Source: Acholeplasma sp.
Lineage (GTDB): Bacteria > Bacillota_I > Bacilli_A > Acholeplasmatales > Acholeplasmataceae
DNA: 16,874 nt
NCBI GenBank assembly: GCA_012837395.1
Contig: DURF01000174.1
Span: forward strand, 1-16,874
Reading direction: 5' to 3'
Positions 16,286 through 16,874 of the stretch are shown in pieces (position 1 is the stretch's first letter; every line of letters begins with the position of its first letter). Below the pieces are notes generated by a model. The model searched no databases. It was not told the DNA's origin and was given only the letters and a program-made list of their open reading frames with translations. The position numbers and the translations under genes were made by a program.

Positions 16286-16864
16286 ATGAAAAAAAGAATT
16301 AAATTAATTAATAAATATTTTCAAAAAAATAAAGTTAAACCAAATGAAGAAGTTAATAAATTATTAAATGAAGATATTGAAAAAGCAATCGAAAGAGCTA
16401 AAACATTTATAGGTAGTAAGAAAGTATCTAAACCAATTATATTGAGAACACCTAACTTAAACGATAACAATTTAAAATATATACTTACTAAGACAGATGA
16501 ATCAGAAGAATTTAAAGTAGAGTATAACAATACCCTCTTAACAGTAATATTTTTAGGTGAAAGCGACTTAAATTATCATCAAATAGAAATAGATCATGTA
16601 ACTGGTCACTTAGGTGATGATATAATCGGTGAAGTTAAATACGATGAAATTTCAAACACTGAAATTGTAATTACCAACACCCAAGAAAACAAAAACACAA
16701 CATTATCGAAAGTTTCATTTGAGATGCATTTAAGAAGTAACGGTACATTATCATTTGAATTAAGAAATCATTATGCATATGATGAAGATAAATATTTAAA
16801 TGTGTTAACTGAAAAAGAACAATACATTGTTGATACATTAAAGCGAGCAATTAATACAAATTAA
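16286..16864 (+). CDS. Hypothetical protein, 192 residues
   Basis: I do not recognise this protein. The ATG at 16286 has AAAGGGG ideally placed; the frame is open further upstream to a TTG at 16238, but that lies inside the promoter. The protein has no signal peptide, membrane segment or Cys residues. It starts with a basic stretch (MKKRIKLINKYFQKNK), then a charged helical region (about 20-45), then a likely alpha/beta or beta-rich domain (about 50-175) with acidic character, including IEIDHVTGHLGDDIIGEVKY and VSFEMHLRSNGTLSFELRNH. A C-terminal helix (LTEKEQYIVDTLKRAI) closes it. Base composition resembles its neighbours, with no sign of transfer. It is a soluble cytoplasmic protein of unknown role, expressed from its own promoter. 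Confidence 0.8.
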   Translation: MKKRIKLINKYFQKNKVKPNEEVNKLLNEDIEKAIERAKTFIGSKKVSKPIILRTPNLNDNNLKYILTKTDESEEFKVEYNNTLLTVIFLGESDLNYHQIEIDHVTGHLGDDIIGEVKYDEISNTEIVITNTQENKNTTLSKVSFEMHLRSNGTLSFELRNHYAYDEDKYLNVLTEKEQYIVDTLKRAINTN

Positions 16865-16874
16865 AACATAAAAA

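Overview
The window is a strongly AT-rich bacterial chromosome segment carrying 20 protein genes. One of these (fabK) is cut by the left edge. The genes are tightly packed, with no RNA genes, insertion sequences, CRISPR arrays or prophage signs, and no gene-free stretch longer than about 150 bases. TGA is read as stop (fabK ends ATGA overlapping fabD; fabG ends ATGA overlapping fabF) and Trp is encoded by TGG, so the standard bacterial code is used. Low G+C, a standard code, a FabK-type fatty acid synthase cluster, HrcA/CIRCE heat-shock control and a KtrAB K+ system together suggest a low-GC Bacillota/Mycoplasmatota organism. An Acholeplasma/Izemoplasma-like lineage is my best guess, but this is an inference and not a taxonomic assignment.

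Layout. (1) Bases 2-4349, plus strand: a fatty-acid synthesis operon fabK(partial)-fabD-fabG-fabF-fabZ-birA with overlapping or abutting genes. It covers malonyl loading, condensation, ketoreduction, dehydration and enoyl reduction; the biotin ligase at its end would serve acetyl-CoA carboxylase. (2) 4375-5066: solo ahpC peroxiredoxin with its own near-consensus promoter, ending in a strong hairpin shared convergently with the next unit. (3) 5064-7065, minus: ktrB-ktrA potassium uptake. (4) 7070-9346, minus: a methionine-type ABC importer metN-metI-metQ ending in a terminator; both the ATPase and the binding protein show departures from the methionine family. (5) 9385-10053: divergent pgpA (minus) and a PhnA/YjdM-like zinc-ribbon gene (plus), with well-formed promoters whose -35 boxes sit inside one near-perfect palindrome. 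(6) 10450-15170, plus: the classical heat-shock operon hrcA-grpE-dnaK-dnaJ, preceded by a strong promoter and two CIRCE-like operators, with a GC-rich hairpin between dnaK and dnaJ. (7) 15184-16209: lplA lipoate-protein ligase. (8) 16231-16864: an unrecognised 192-residue protein under its own promoter.

Together these are housekeeping genes: membrane lipid synthesis (fab, pgpA), cofactor attachment (birA, lplA), ion and amino-acid uptake, peroxide defence and protein folding. I see no clear undescribed system. The points most worth a second look are the palindrome between pgpA and phnA-like, the dual CIRCE arrangement, the divergent MetN/MetQ pair, and the minimal BirA with an altered KWPND motif.
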